From Acanthaster planci (taxonomy: Eukaryota; Echinodermata; Asteroidea; Valvatida; Acanthasteridae): a stretch of DNA of 64,000 nucleotides. The stretch lies in NCBI RefSeq assembly GCF_001949145.1, contig NW_019091362.1, positions 7,058,297 to 7,122,296 of the forward strand, written 5' to 3'. Shown one piece after another: positions 25,401-38,215 of this stretch. The first letter of the stretch is position 1. Each line of letters opens with the position of its first letter. The translations under genes were made by a program, and so were the position numbers. Under the pieces are notes generated by a model. The model saw only the letters and a list, made by a program, of their open reading frames with translations, was not told the origin of the DNA and ran no database searches.

Positions 25401-27041
25401 TCCAAAACTAGTCATGATTTTGATAAATAAAGCTTTGATGAAGTTTCATGATCCATTTTGTCACGGCAAAGTAGCAAATACTATCAAAACAAATTTTGTA
25501 ATCTCCTTCAATTCGTCACTGTTTAACTACAAGTGTCAGCTTCTCGAGACTCTTGCCTGGTATACAGGACGTTATTTAAGATGTGCCTTATTGTACACAC
25601 GACAGCTAGAGGCACATACATGAAGTAAGATCCAGATGTTCAATATATATTTCTAATTGGCAGAAAGGCCTTGCACTAACAGTAATTAACAAACAGGTCA
25701 GTTTGAACATAGGGACTTAATCGTAATCAAAGGAAAATACATCTATATCTTGAATGCACTAACATCATCAGTATTCATCTTCGCTCTTAAGACTGAAAGT
25801 AATGATGGTATTAAAGCCATACAAAAAACAACATCTCAGTGATGACATCACTCTGTCGTGCGTCGGAGACGTTGCTAGGCCGCACGGGGATTGGTCCAAG
25901 ATAATCATTGAGACGACGGGGGTTGAGTACTAGGGGCAAAGAGAAAAATTCATCCGGGTAAAATCTCGCTTGACGCCACGTCGACCGATAGGACCGGTCA
26001 CATTAGACGACACACACACTGTTATCAAAGCGCACGCGGTCGGGCTTGCAGTTTACCGAAGTATCGACTAACGGCAATCGTATGTAGCTCTGCGGATTCC
26101 AAGGCATTGTGAGCAGTCGTCCTGTCGGTGAGTATATTACAACGTTTAAGTGAGGAAGTGGTGAGATTTAACTGAAGAGCCAAATCACATCATTGTTATC
26201 AAAATTTAAGCTTTGGAATTCCTACTGACAGTATCGTTGCTGCGTAGACGGACTTTAAAAAAACACGAGTGGTGGCGGCGTTTTCGCTGCCTGTGAGCAC
26301 ACATTCGTTGCAGTGTGGTCGCTTGATACAGTCCAACGCAGGGCATGTTTGGTTGAGAATACGCAGAAGTTTAACAGAGGATAAACACATGGTCAGATTT
26401 TTGAATAACCAAAAAGTAACTGCCTTAATTCAATGGTTAGGACATGACTAATTTTTTCCATGAATTTGACAGGCATGAAAGTTATGCCAAATGAATGGCA
26501 TGCAGGTAAAAGGTGGGTCGTTGAAAATTCGCACCAAGTGGAATCGATTCGTATTTCCTGCCTCAGTCTCTTCTTGTTGATATATAGACTAACCAAATTG
26601 ACATTTGTGTCGAGAATGAAGATGATTAAAACGATCAGCTCGGCACGCGTGTCTCGAGGCCCTTTGAGCTTGGTATCTGTTCAAAACCAATGGAGGAAGC
26701 ACATTTGCGGAAACTATGGTGAGCAGGTACATAAAAATGGTAGAAGGCATTGGCGGTTTTTAATTCAAGCTAAAGTAATCAGTGTTGTCAATCTAACCGA
26801 TCTGGTCTTGGGGTACGTATCCACTGCCATCAAACTGTACGGACTTTGAATCACTGTGCACTGCATGCCCCGAAAACACTGCAGGTGACGCTCAGTCCGA
26901 GGGTACACGGGCGTCACCTCCGCAAACACGCTTCAGGCGCTGCCTTCACTAGAGGCGGAAGGCGTCAGATACGACACTACTATAGCAAGTGAGGCGTCAT
27001 CCGTTGGGTGCGTGCTTTTTCGCGCGCTAAACGAGTTAATT
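22499..27041. other. Noncoding region with a possible promoter near 26 kb
   Basis: No coding gene is supported. Short G-runs lie near 23947, 24121 and 25098. Around 25845-26130 the sequence turns CpG-rich, with TGACATCA (CRE-like), an inverted CCAAT box in GATTGGTCC and GTTGCTAGGC. A good splice donor, CTGTCG/GTGAGTAT, follows at 26129. This could be a promoter and first noncoding exon of the plus-strand gene at 33.9 kb. That is speculation without transcript data. Confidence 0.35.
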
Positions 27042-27247
27042 AAGGTGCCTTTCCATACGTGCGATTTTGGGGTGCGTTGCGTACACAAGGCATTCATGAT
27101 TTCACTTTCGCAGACCGAAAAAAAACCGACTCCATTAACATAACACACGTGGGCGTTGCGTTCGGCCATCAAAATCGCCGCGGGAGCGATAGGGACGGAT
27201 ACACAACGCTTGGTGCAAGTGTTGACGCGCATATTTGAAGGCACCTT
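27042..27247. mobile_element. Possible short inverted-repeat element
   Basis: The left end AAGGTGCCTTTCCATACGTG and the complement of the right end (AAGGTGCCTTCAAATATGCG) match at about 15 of 20 positions. The interior is CpG-rich. No target duplication is visible. Confidence 0.35.
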
Positions 27248-28465
27248 CACGTCGCTGGCTGACACTAGTCATTGTGCTCATGACGCCAAATGCCAAGTCT
27301 TTCTTTTACACTCTGACCGAGTATAAAGTGTTAATTTCCCAACTCTGTCTGAGCATTTAGTTCAAGTAATGCGCTTCGCTGCGATCAGAATGGCATTGCT
27401 CGAATATAATCCGTTGTTATAGAAAGAAACTGCTATAATGTCACACTGTTCTGGCAAACATCTAAAACACAACAGGTGCTTCTTGGCACCCTTCCCTTTC
27501 TGTTCATGCAAAATATATCTCCATGCGCTGATACTGACAAAACAGCTCAGGGTTTGACGTCAGAATTGCGCAAAGGACATTGGATCTCTGTTATTCTGAA
27601 ACTTCTCCCAAGCGAGTTATTTTGTTACATCGTACAACATTGGATACGGGTCTAAGACGATCTCTTTGAGACCGGAATTACGTACGAGTATGGGGGGGTC
27701 AGTAATGACAGTAATTCCCTTCATTCAAAAACCGCGTGAAAAGCCTCCAAAATGTAGCCACACCCTTCAGAGAGACCATAAAAGGTTACATGAATTTTAA
27801 GTTTAGCCTGCCAAAAATTCCCTCCGGATCCATCCTTCAGAATATCCTGAAGAAAACTAAAATCCGAGACTAAGTGTTCATACAACGTTTTCAAATTATG
27901 TTGTAACAGAGCTAACCAATATGTGGATCAAATTGGCCATTACGTTGACTTCAAAAGAAGACGAAAATAAAGAGGGGCAAAGATCAAACCTGACAGTCTT
28001 CTCCATCTTTTCCTGGAAGATATGCCATAATCGCAATGTTGTGATCAATCTCCGAACGCAAACAATTCCTCATGTCCTGTACATAATTCACTGAGTTCCA
28101 CGAACATTCAATCACAATTACTTGCCTTTGACTACATCTGTTGTAGATGGACAAGTGCACTTTATCCATCAAGCCAAGTTCACTCCCGTCTCGTCATCTC
28201 GCTCATGTTAAAATGTATCGTTAAAGATGAATTAATAGCAATGGTGTCCGAATTCAAGCGTTTTGATCCTCCTTGAGTGTTTGCCATCAGACATGTCTTT
28301 TTAAGGCAAAATCAGTGCGTCAATAAAGGGGCAAAATTTCTTTAAAGTTTACCTGCATAGAATGTTTCTGTAGACACAATTTTCTGCAATATGCACTCTT
28401 CTTCAATGGTTGATAACTCTTTTTACATTCGTATTTGGCATAAATGCATTGAAAAATGCACTCGC
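27248..28465. other. Noncoding, nothing recognised
   Basis: I see no supported coding region, RNA gene or clear repeat here. A short G-run lies at about 27691. Confidence 0.4.
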
Positions 28466-28816
28466 GTGCCTGGGGGAAAGGCTTAGGCGCTGACGCCCCT
28501 TTGCTGGGAAGCATGATCATTGCAAAAATAATTAATTTTTTTCCCGGCAAAAGGACATGTGTGTGCAACTGTTTTATTTTAATGAAATATCAAAATTTGG
28601 GGGGGGAAGGAAAAAAAATCCAAGTCCTTCAACAAGTTGTTCAAAGGTTACTTTTTGTACAACATGTGTTGATTTTGTAGTAAATTTATCCGTTTTTATA
28701 AAAAGAGTGTGGTTCTTACGCCCTTTTGCCAGGAACATTTTTTTTCTGCTGTGACCATGCTTCCCGCCAAAAGGACGTAAAGGACTTAGGCGCGCTTACG
28801 CCCTTTTGCCGGGCAC
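28466..28816. mobile_element. Nested inverted-repeat (fold-back) element
   Basis: Outer arms: GTGCCTGGG...GGCTTAGGCGC...CTTTGCTGGGAAGCATGATC at the left pairs with GACCATGCTTCCCGCCAAAA...GACTTAGGCGC...GGGCAC at the right. Inner arms: TTCCCGGCAAAAGGAC at about 28540 pairs with GCCCTTTTGCCAGGAA at about 28720. The core GGCAAAAGG therefore appears four times in alternating orientation. There is no coding capacity. Confidence 0.6.
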
Positions 28817-29949
28817 CACGACGCAGTTATTCATGCTTTCCAAGACAACTGAGGGCGCCGTTGATGTGACGTCAATCATGTCATCTAGGGAAGACAAATT
28901 GTGAACCCAGAATATACTTAATTGAAAACTTTGGTGAGAATGGGGTTGATGTTTGCTTATTACTATGCACACGACCAACTATAAATCAGCAAAAAAGAGA
29001 ATATTTGGTTCAGTAACATCCACAAAAATTCATGACTTTTTTGTTTCAAAATCAATGTAACACTGAGGCTTTCTTCCTGGGATGATATAACAGTTTTGCT
29101 CACAAATATTAAAATGCTCATTAGCAGAAAAACCAAGAAGGCAGTAAAATATCCTTTAAAACAGTGAAACAAAAGTTGAAAATAAGGTCAATTAAGACAC
29201 AAAGGTGCATTTTTAAGATTTACATTTAAACAAAATTAATTGCGGTTAGGCCTATCCTTTAAAACCCATGGACACATAACGAAAGTAGAGGTCAAAATTT
29301 GTCACATTGGCATTCAAATTTATTTCAGTGAATATGTATTTGACTGAATGTGCTCTCCGGTTACTCCGGTGATGTGAACAATTCCGGTTGCCAAGTTTAG
29401 TGTTTGGACATGTAACATTTTGCGGTGGTAAGCAATTTAGAACGAGCCATGTTCGGTACTTAAAGAGCGCATGCCGAAACTGAAGGGCGTCCGAAGCTCT
29501 TGGGAACAGCGGAAGGCGCACGGGATCCGCCTCGAGCAGTAGCACCCCTTCTTTGATTGAAAGATCCGTGTTGGTGGGGAGTGTTCACTTTGCTGGTGAA
29601 GCACATTCATACTCGTTTGTGAACCAGCGAAGTCCAGTCCCCACCAAAGAAGCCTCCGTTACAAGGAAAATTGCGCCCTCTCTTGGTTCCGCTCGCGGCT
29701 CATAGTCTGTCTGATCAGCAGAGTCAAATGCCGACTAATCACGCCCGTGATTTGTTCCTGAAAGACCTCGCCTTTTTGAAACACAGATCATCTGCGCCGC
29801 ACATTCAAGAAGTACATCCGTCATTTTTTTTTTAAACAAAACTGAAGGGGAAAATCATGCTCGCGTTTTCTGTCTATTTTGGATGGCGGGCAATAACTTT
29901 TGAACAACTGAAATCCAAACAAGTACCAGACACTGCGAGATTACAAGCC
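28817..29949. other. Noncoding, nothing recognised
   Basis: AT-rich to about 29340, then more GC-rich. No supported gene, RNA or repeat. Confidence 0.4.
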
Positions 29950-30132
29950 ATATTACGGGCGATTCACAAAAGTGCACCTCCAAGAGTTTGCAACACGTGG
30001 GCCTGGGCCAATCACAGAGCGCGAAATCTGTCGACCCAATGCGCGTTTGGAAAGGGTCGACAGATTTCGCGCACTGTGGTTGGCCAACGCGTTGCAAACT
30101 CTTGGAAGCGCACTATTGTGAATTGCTTGTAT
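29950..30132. mobile_element. Palindromic MITE, copy A (AATTCACAA family)
   Basis: Almost the whole 183 bp folds on itself. CCAAGAGTTTGCAAC at the left pairs with GTTGCAAACTCTTGG at the right, and GCGCGAAATCTGTCGACCC pairs with GGGTCGACAGATTTCGCGC around a centre at about 30046. The ends carry GATTCACAA and TTGTGAATT. A diverged copy lies at 56860-57038. It generates short frames on both strands that resemble frames in the other copy, which explains their apparent conservation. Confidence 0.8.
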
Positions 30133-33100
30133 TCTTTCTTTAGTTTTAAGACGTTCAGGTCGTGTTTACTTCATTTAACATTGACGCATATGGACTCAGT
30201 GACAAATGGAGAATTTGCTGTCATGTAAATCAAACCATCGCGCAAAGTAACGTTTCATTTTACTTGGATGATTGGCACAAATTTACCAAATCCCGAATTT
30301 GAATTCCAATTTGAAATGCTGTTTGAGCGCGTCCGTACACTTTTTGGGAAATACATGTATGTGGACAAAATGAGCACGATGCATGCTTGCCCTTAATGGA
30401 CTCGAAATAATCGTTTTAATTGAAGGGATGGGCGCTATCCAATCAGCGTGGGGACTCTATGCTTAATTATTGTCTAACCTGGCACCAAATGTAATTTGAA
30501 GAGCTTGGCCTACAAATCCTAAGAGATTCCGCTCTGAGGGAGTGATAATGTGGCACTTAGAATCCTCCATTTAAAATCAAAAACAGGAATACACGGCATC
30601 TCATCATTAGCATCTTCAATTTCAGAATTTCTGGAAGTCAGGATGACCATTGAAGCCCAAAGTCTGAAAGAAAGTCTTTTCTTCCAGAACTTTACCACAT
30701 TAGCAAATTGTACATTGCACATGGTGATACCACAGGCTACATAATGTTTCGCATGCTGAAGTGCATGCCCGGCACTAAAGCATTTGTATGACGTAACCGA
30801 CTAACGCTATGAAAACGTCTGAGTACTAATCAAGTAAAAGAAATGGCGTCAAGAAATCCAACAAAATTTAATGAGTAGGCCTACAGCTGTGAAGTAATCT
30901 GGTTAAATACAAATTCGGTGACATGGGACTGATGTACTCATCGCCACGACAATATGAAGAAAGTCTCCAAAGAACGGTTCATAAAGCCTTCTCTAGGCTA
31001 GAGAACTATGGAATCTTTTATACAATCGAATTCATCTGCTATTTACGAGCAGATATTATTCAATTCATCCCCTTGGGAGCCGGCAGCTGATCAAAAGCAG
31101 GCGCTAAAACGTGAACAAGCGTCAAGGCGAAGGACATGACACTGTCTGCATGAGTTCAACTCATTCTTGGCAACCTCTGGGTCCCGTACATTTGCCCTTG
31201 ACCAAAGCGCAGTCTCTTGTTCGAGGGATATGCCCGAGTGCCGAGCGAGACAGCACATTGAGTGCCCTGCACAATCATGCAAAACTAATGGCATGCAGAG
31301 GTGGGCAACTCAGAAATAGCGCTCGGGCGGTTAATCGAATGGAATGGATTACATTGAAAACGTCTTTGCTGAGACCAGGCTGTACATTTTGATATTTGCC
31401 TTCCTCACCATCTTATTACCACTGACAATCTTCTTTTTCTTGCTTTCTGCATTCGATCCATACGTACAAATGTACATTGTACAAGCACTGTTAAATTAAC
31501 CTTTGAGAAGGAATTAAATGGTTCAGGGGGAGTTCGAACCCCTCTCAATGACGAGTTCCCTTCTAGGTTAGCAATTTTAGACAACAACCGTATATAATGA
31601 TTTGTGGAACGACTTCCAAATAACGAGTCCATAAGTCGGGTGTAGCGAATTACGGCGGGGGTTATTGTTGTGCATGTGAAAAAAGGTCCACGTGGGTGAA
31701 CCCCTCCATCTCTGTATATGCTCTGCTAATCAAGGAACGTGCCTGAAGCAGACAACCAAGCCAATGCGAACTGCGCCAATAACAACAACTGGTACGAACC
31801 GAATCACAATATATCACAACATTGCCTGCGGTCATAAATTATACAACAGCTTTGTACTTCACTTTCACTTTAAAAGAGGTGAACTGCTTTTTATTTCTTC
31901 GTGCGTCGATATTGCAGCAAGGGGAAAACAACACAGGCTGACGCTAGATTTTTACGAGCCCGACATTTCTCTTTGTCGGCGAATTGGTGGACTGCCCGCT
32001 GAAGGTGACGTACAAATTGCAGAAGACATTATTATTCTGCCCATGTAGTTCTACTCGCGCACTGATGAGAGGAATTGAAAGGCGGGGAGGGGGGGTTAAC
32101 AACCCTTGACGTATGCTCATTGCATTGTAAATCAAAGCCGTCGTTATTGTTGCAGTATTCACTCAACCCTCCTCAAAAAAGGAAATCGACTGTGCAGCTC
32201 AGAAAAAAATGTACATATTTGTTATTTCTTAAGTACTATTAACGGCGGCTACGTTAGATCTATGCTGGAGTATGCTATGCGCCGGGGTTAGTCTTGCACT
32301 CGGGTATCACTTTCAAACGATCTCATGGCATGTAACAAAAACGAAATCGGGCTTTTAAAATCATTACGTTATTTAGAGACTATTCATTCTTCAATGAATC
32401 ACTTAAACTATGCGGAGAGGCTCATAGGAGGAAGGATCATTGTGTCAATGTCGATAAATCTCTCGTCTGAACCCTCCGTGCTCAAGACTCAAGCCATGGT
32501 AAAACCTTGCGCAACAGTGCTAAATATACAGAGATTATAATCACGACTTCACGGTCTGAAACAACACTGTCCCCTTTTGTTTGTCGCTACGGTAATTGTT
32601 GAGTGTGATTTTTCAAATTAATGTTTATTTACTGAAATTATTTAAACGTTTTCAGAATTTGTTTTGTATTTCTAACTGCACTGTTTATTTAATTTAATTT
32701 TATTTAATGTACGTGTTAATTTTTTCTTTTTTTTTTAACCGTGTTTAAGGGTAGCATACAAAGTGTGGACCTCTGCACAAGAGTCCACACAATGTAAGGT
32801 TAGATGACATCGGACTCGAACATGTATGCGCATAGTTTTCCCTCTCGACAAAAAAAATCTTCAGAGGCATGTTTGGGTCAAAGTTATTGTGGCAAAATAA
32901 AGAGTAACAGCCCAGGAAATCATCATCCAAAATCCACTTTGAAGGGGCTATCGTCGTTTGATAGAAAGGAGCCTTTCCCCAAGTTTTCTTAACCACGGGA
33001 GAACAAAGGAATATCCACAGTAAAAATGTGGGTGTGTGTTGATGTATGGGGCGGGGGATATGCCAGTTAACGCTGTACGTTCAAGCCACTTATTTGGTAC

Positions 33101-33812
33101 CTCAAAGGGTTAGGCCCCCCCATTTCGTAATTCGAAATAAAAAAGAGTGGACTGAATAAGCCGAATATAACAACTGACGCAGGCAACATTCGACGATTCA
33201 ACCCCTCTACAATGCGATTGACATTATATGTATATATATGCACGTTACGGTGAGTTGTTTATTTAACAGCTAAGCCACTGTAGGCGTTCATTTTAAATCC
33301 GACCTTTTGCAGTGAAAAATATGGCATGCCCCCCGCCATCGTAGTCAGTCCTACTAAGTGCAGAGAAAGCATTAACCGGGTTTCATATCACAAAATTACA
33401 CTGTACCATCCAACACAAGATTGACTGTTTCTGGCTGGAAATACACGTACATATATTACATACAAGGCAAACGGAATGCAGAACACAAACACCGACTACA
33501 ATAAGAACGAAAATAGACAACAGACGAAGGTTAACTTTATTCCTCTAGAAGGACCTTGAGCGGATATACTGTACTAACTGAAAAACTGCAAGACTTTCTG
33601 TTTTCGCCAAAGCCTAACGGTAGACCCAAAGCCTAACTGGGCGGTCGAGTCTTTCCACATTTCCAATTCACTGAATCGAATCTGCGTAGGTTTAAAACAA
33701 CTAAGTCCACTGCATTATTCCATTGTGTTGCGAAAAACATTTCAGACTGCGACATCGGCTAAGTGACAGTGCATGCTTCAATCTTCAAATATTTGCTTTG
33801 ATCTCCTTTCAG
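30133..33812. other. Noncoding region upstream of the 459-residue gene
   Basis: No coding gene is supported. Only simple AT-rich stretches (for example 32600-32740) and a short G-run near 32089 stand out. It is probably intergenic or the last part of a 5' UTR intron that ends at the acceptor CTCCTTTCAG (33803-33812). Confidence 0.4.
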
Positions 33813-33887
33813 TCTTCCTGAAGGGCATCGCTAGAGAGGGGAGCCACAGGGAGGAATTCCTCTTTCCACGCTAGCCTGTGTCACAGC

Positions 33888-35267
33888 ATGCATATGAAGA
33901 GCCGGCAGCCAGCTGGTAGTAAAACGCCAACAGACAGCAAGCCCAAGTGGTTCGAGGACGCCAAAAACACACACAAGCACCAAGCTAAGTATCTTGGCAA
34001 AATTCTGAGCATGAAGGAATCGCTCGCTAGAGAGGAGCAGCAGCGGCAGCAGCAGGCGGGAGGGCTCGTCAGCAGGTTAAAGAACAGTGGCAGCAGTGGG
34101 ATGGCAGACCCAGGTACGGCCACTAGTTACAACCAAGTGTCATCGACTAACCCAGGATTTCCAAACAGAGGAGCCAAGACAAAATTCCGCGAGATGGGGA
34201 AAGGGCGATCCCCTCCAGATTTGTACCCAATTGACATTGTCCAGGGAAAAGCAATGTTCGATAAAGGGAGCAATCCACTGCAGCGGGACAAACAAAACAA
34301 GTGGTGGAGGTCAGGAAGCCTCGAAGAGAGACACCTGATCAAAAGAAGCTCCAAGGACATGCCCAAGATTCTGCCGCCAATGGCCACCATACCGTCAGTG
34401 GACAGACGGTCCGGATACTGCGAAAAGCTGAAGAGTTACTCGGCAACCTGTACAGGATCCAAGGTCACCAGAGAGGAGCCGGAGAGGGACAAGATGATTG
34501 ACTTAAAAATGCCTGTGAAGAAGTCGGCCAAGGCATTCAGCCACATGAAAGGGGCTAACAAGACCCCTGGGAAACTTTGTAAGACGCGGCCTTCAGATAG
34601 GCCATTGAGGAGAACGCAATCTCTGGACTTTCGGTGTGAGCTGGCTCCTGTTCATCCAACGGCTAACATGGACACTGACATATCAGCACAGTCATGCCAA
34701 CAAGGCCGTCACAGAAGCAACACTGGTGACTATGCTAGGAAGGGCAGCACTTACGTGCTGACGAAACAAAGCTCACTGAGCGAGCTGATGGACAAGATGG
34801 AAGTCTTGGAGGGTGCAGTCGGGGGTGCAGCTGACGCAATGGAGTACTCAGACGGGGGCTGCGTGGCGACAGCAACAAATGATGAGCCGATGATACCAGA
34901 TGACATGTTGAACTGTGTGCCCCTTTCTACCGTCGACAGAGACGAGCACCGTGTCTCCACCCAATCTCGTGGGGGGAACGTCAGATCTCTGCTAGAGGTT
35001 TCCAACCAGAGCCTCCTAGAGCTACCGTCATCTGAGCAACATAGCCTCCTCCAGCGGAGGCACACCTTGCCAATCATCAACCTCCGACCTCCGACCCCGA
35101 GACTCACGGACCGCGACGAGAAGACCGCAGACGACCAGATGGGTCGGATTCTGCGAAAGGTCGTGTGTCAGTCGGTGCTGCGCAAACGGGAACTAAGCAA
35201 GTTGTGCGAGGATATCGAGGAATTTAATGAAATCAATACAGTACTATCAGGGCATCTGGAAAGGTGA
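33888..35267 (+). CDS. Uncharacterised basic 459-residue protein, single coding exon
   Basis: I do not recognise this protein. The frame runs 459 codons from ATG to TGA and is by far the longest in the window; its base use is more GC-rich than the flanks. An in-frame TGA at 33819 lies seven bases after a good splice acceptor (CTCCTTTCAG, ending 33812). The start is therefore probably the first ATG of this exon, with any earlier exon noncoding. Residues 18-56 are charged and probably helical, ending in a Gln-rich stretch (EEQQRQQQ). The middle is low-complexity, rich in Ser, Arg and Lys. Residues 290-312 and 413-452 look like amphipathic helices. RRTQS (241-245) and RRHTLP (390-395) resemble basophilic-kinase sites; the second fits a 14-3-3 binding pattern. 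There is no signal peptide or membrane segment, so it is probably an intracellular scaffold- or adaptor-like protein. That role is a guess. Confidence 0.8.
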   Translation: MHMKSRQPAGSKTPTDSKPKWFEDAKNTHKHQAKYLGKILSMKESLAREEQQRQQQAGGLVSRLKNSGSSGMADPGTATSYNQVSSTNPGFPNRGAKTKFREMGKGRSPPDLYPIDIVQGKAMFDKGSNPLQRDKQNKWWRSGSLEERHLIKRSSKDMPKILPPMATIPSVDRRSGYCEKLKSYSATCTGSKVTREEPERDKMIDLKMPVKKSAKAFSHMKGANKTPGKLCKTRPSDRPLRRTQSLDFRCELAPVHPTANMDTDISAQSCQQGRHRSNTGDYARKGSTYVLTKQSSLSELMDKMEVLEGAVGGAADAMEYSDGGCVATATNDEPMIPDDMLNCVPLSTVDRDEHRVSTQSRGGNVRSLLEVSNQSLLELPSSEQHSLLQRRHTLPIINLRPPTPRLTDRDEKTADDQMGRILRKVVCQSVLRKRELSKLCEDIEEFNEINTVLSGHLER

Positions 35268-35697
35268 AGAAAGTATGAAGGGAATTATGAGGTTTATTTT
35301 GAATGTCTATGTACGGGCATCACTGATGGCTTCAGCTACCTTGTGACTTCCACCCTCTATGATTCAATCTCATAATGCTTGCCTGCGGTACATTTTCAAG
35401 ATCCGAGAGAACAGTTACTGTAATTTCGCAAAGGGCAAGACAGTTCATAAAACATTTAATTGGTTTATTCAGTGTGGTTTAGTCGAGCAAAATTCTTTGT
35501 TTAAAACATGTGCATCACACGCTTTCAGTATTAGCCAGTGTTACACTATATTTCGAACTTTTGAGTTTCGGAGGGGTGTGGTCGCTTTTGGGAGGACAGA
35601 CCCACCGCATTACTTGCCACATGTGTGTGCTTGTTTGGTAATGCTCTCAATCTAGTGGGGTTTTGAGCAAAAATTTTAAAAAGTTAGTGCTTTTGCC

Positions 35698-35703
35698 AAT
35701 AAA
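35698..35703 (+). terminator. Candidate polyadenylation signal of the 459-residue gene
   Basis: AATAAA about 430 bp after the stop codon on the same strand. It is the first clear match downstream. Confidence 0.5.
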
Positions 35704-38207
35704 ACACTGGCAAACATGATTTTCTTGCGCATTTTTGTTTTTCATTTGAAAACTACCCATGACGTCACACTTAATCAGAGTTTGTCAAACTTTTTCATAT
35801 CAGCTGAAGTGAACCGTAGATATAGTCATGCTTGTGGGTGTAGTCAATAATTCTTGCCACTTTGAAAATTCAAATTTCGTCCTGCCCCGGAAGAGTATCC
35901 ATTTTGAGAAAATCTCGATAATTTGACACCATGTACTCCAGTGTCGGTTACCAAGGAAACACTTTTCACTATAACTGTCTGGCAGGACTGGTTGACTGCG
36001 TTAGCTTTGATTCCATGTGCATACATTTACATTTATCTATATTCGGTGTTACTGTTACTATTGTAGTTCACCTATTTTGTATGCTAAATTTTAAATGCAG
36101 TCAAACATGAATGATATCTACATGCATAGGCATCATTTTGTTGTAACAAAAAGTCATGCTTTGTCTTATTTTAGACTTTTATTTGACAGGGTATCAATAT
36201 TACAAAAGAAGGCTTTGTTTGCTTTGCTTTGATTTCTGTGGTGTTTTAAAAAGTGTATCATCAGTTTTGAGAGTTAACTGTGTGCATCTCTTTAACACTC
36301 TAGGAGTAATATTTGTCACTGTGGTAAAAGCAAAGATCGCACTTCGAAAATCAACTCCCTTGTCACTTGTTTCCGTCCACTTTGCTTGTACTGAAGAATA
36401 CTATTTACCTGCATAGTTTGTGCAGTATATATTGGACAGTTTGAGTTGTGACAAAAGTAGCATAAAAAACAAACAAAAAACAAAGCAAGTGTCACTTATT
36501 TTTGAAAAATTTATTGTGCTTATACTGATAGAGAAGACTCATAACACTTCTGCACTTGTATCATACACGCATGGTTATCACAGATTCACAGTGTGCAGTT
36601 ATTTAATGAACGGTGTCTCGCGGGTGTACAGTGTATGTTAGTTGGTATTTTATTTATAAATCCACCTCCACAGGACGAACTTTCCTGATGGACTCATAAG
36701 GTCCATCCAGGGAGAAGTTTAACCAGTGTTAACACGGATTAATTTTAGACGAATGTGGCTCCGTACATAAAGAGATAAAGTTCGTTAGCAGATGCACTAC
36801 TTAGACAGAGAGGGAAGCACACTAACAGACATGCACATGTAATGCATATTTCGTCCTTCTCTGGTGCACTTCAATGCAATATCCACTGAAGCACACAGGT
36901 TCACTCGAGGGCAACTTCTGCATTAGTACCGTAAATCACATCACTTGTTTTGGTCTTTCATGAAATCACAAGCTCAGTCTTGTGATGATGGCCTTGCGCA
37001 GTTTTACATACAAATCAGACTTTTTTCCATTGGATAGAGATCACTGCCACTCAGACTCACTGATGATCCCTTTTTTACCACATGGGATATTTTGTGAAAA
37101 TTTAAGAAATGGCATCAAGTCTGAAGATTAGAAGTAACTTTGAATCCTCTTTTTCACCACAAATAACAACCCCTCATTACCATTTCAGCCTCCTTCGATT
37201 ACCAGGGATCACCATGCAAAGTGGACAAAACATGTTCTAAAAAGTATTCCACTGACCTTCTTGTCAAAATACAAAAGCCTAAGACAGACACCAATATTGG
37301 AACAATTAAACCTGATGTCCAAAGGACTTCCACAGACAATTTGTTGACTACAACTTCACATGTAGCATTCTTTTTAAAAATGCTCTGAAAAATTTCTTGG
37401 CTCTCGTGAATTTCAACTGCCTCCCACAGAACACAATACATAATTATGTCATGCATGGTTTTCTTTACTCTGATTGGGTAAACACGACAAAAATACACCA
37501 GATTTACACATCCGACCCCTGACATATCAGCATGTAATGGCATAATGCAGACAGCATCACATTTACCAGAGCTTTTCCATTAGTGTGAGGGTTGTTGAAG
37601 CGACGTTGTGTAAATTCATCGATCTGGACAAATCAGTTTCTGACCTTGCCAATTTCATTGTGGACGGAAATCTGCACGCGTAATTGGTGCATAACAGGCC
37701 CTGATGGAATTTCCAAGATCTCCATACCAAGAAACATCACTCTAGCCAACCAAAAAATAAAACCAAAAACAAAAAAATAAACCAATTAGTTACGCACCAG
37801 CCATCCTGACTAAATTGCCCCTAACACAGAGTTGCAATTTTGGATCTACCCTCGTGACTCCCTGTTACTGTGTGAATACAGCCTGGTGTTAACAGCAGAC
37901 CATGATTTATTGGTGTTGCAGCAATCAAGCGTTGTCAGGACACAAACAACTGGCCTTGACATTTATGCTGCAGATCATCCATTACCAGCATGACAAATGG
38001 GTCAAAACAAGCCAGTTTTTCAATTACGAGAAGCAAGCATGGACAGACGTCTACAGGAACAGGGACAGTTCCCGTTTCAATATGAACAATTTACATGCAT
38101 GTATTCTCTCCCCCCTTTAGCTGCCCACTGCATGGGGCAAAATTTGACTTGAAATGTTGAATACTACTTGTGTATATATTTATCAGCACTGAACATCCAG
38201 CAAATGT
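35704..38207. other. Noncoding region between convergent genes
   Basis: AT-rich DNA with no supported gene. A minus-strand frame at 37199-37543 contains one hydrophobic stretch but has no recognised motif or clear splice support. An X-box-like palindrome, GTTACCAAGGAAAC, lies at 35947-35960. Confidence 0.4.
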
Positions 38208-38215
38208 GACAAAAT

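Noticed and set aside
29855-30228. Two frames that resemble frames at 56825-57076
   Set aside because: The resemblance is explained by two copies of one palindromic MITE.
31521-31543. GAGTTCGAACCCC, a T-arm-like sequence
   Set aside because: The stem has a mismatch and no tRNA body can be built upstream.
37199-37543. 114-residue minus-strand frame with one hydrophobic segment
   Set aside because: One membrane-like stretch is not enough; I see no family motif or supporting exon nearby.
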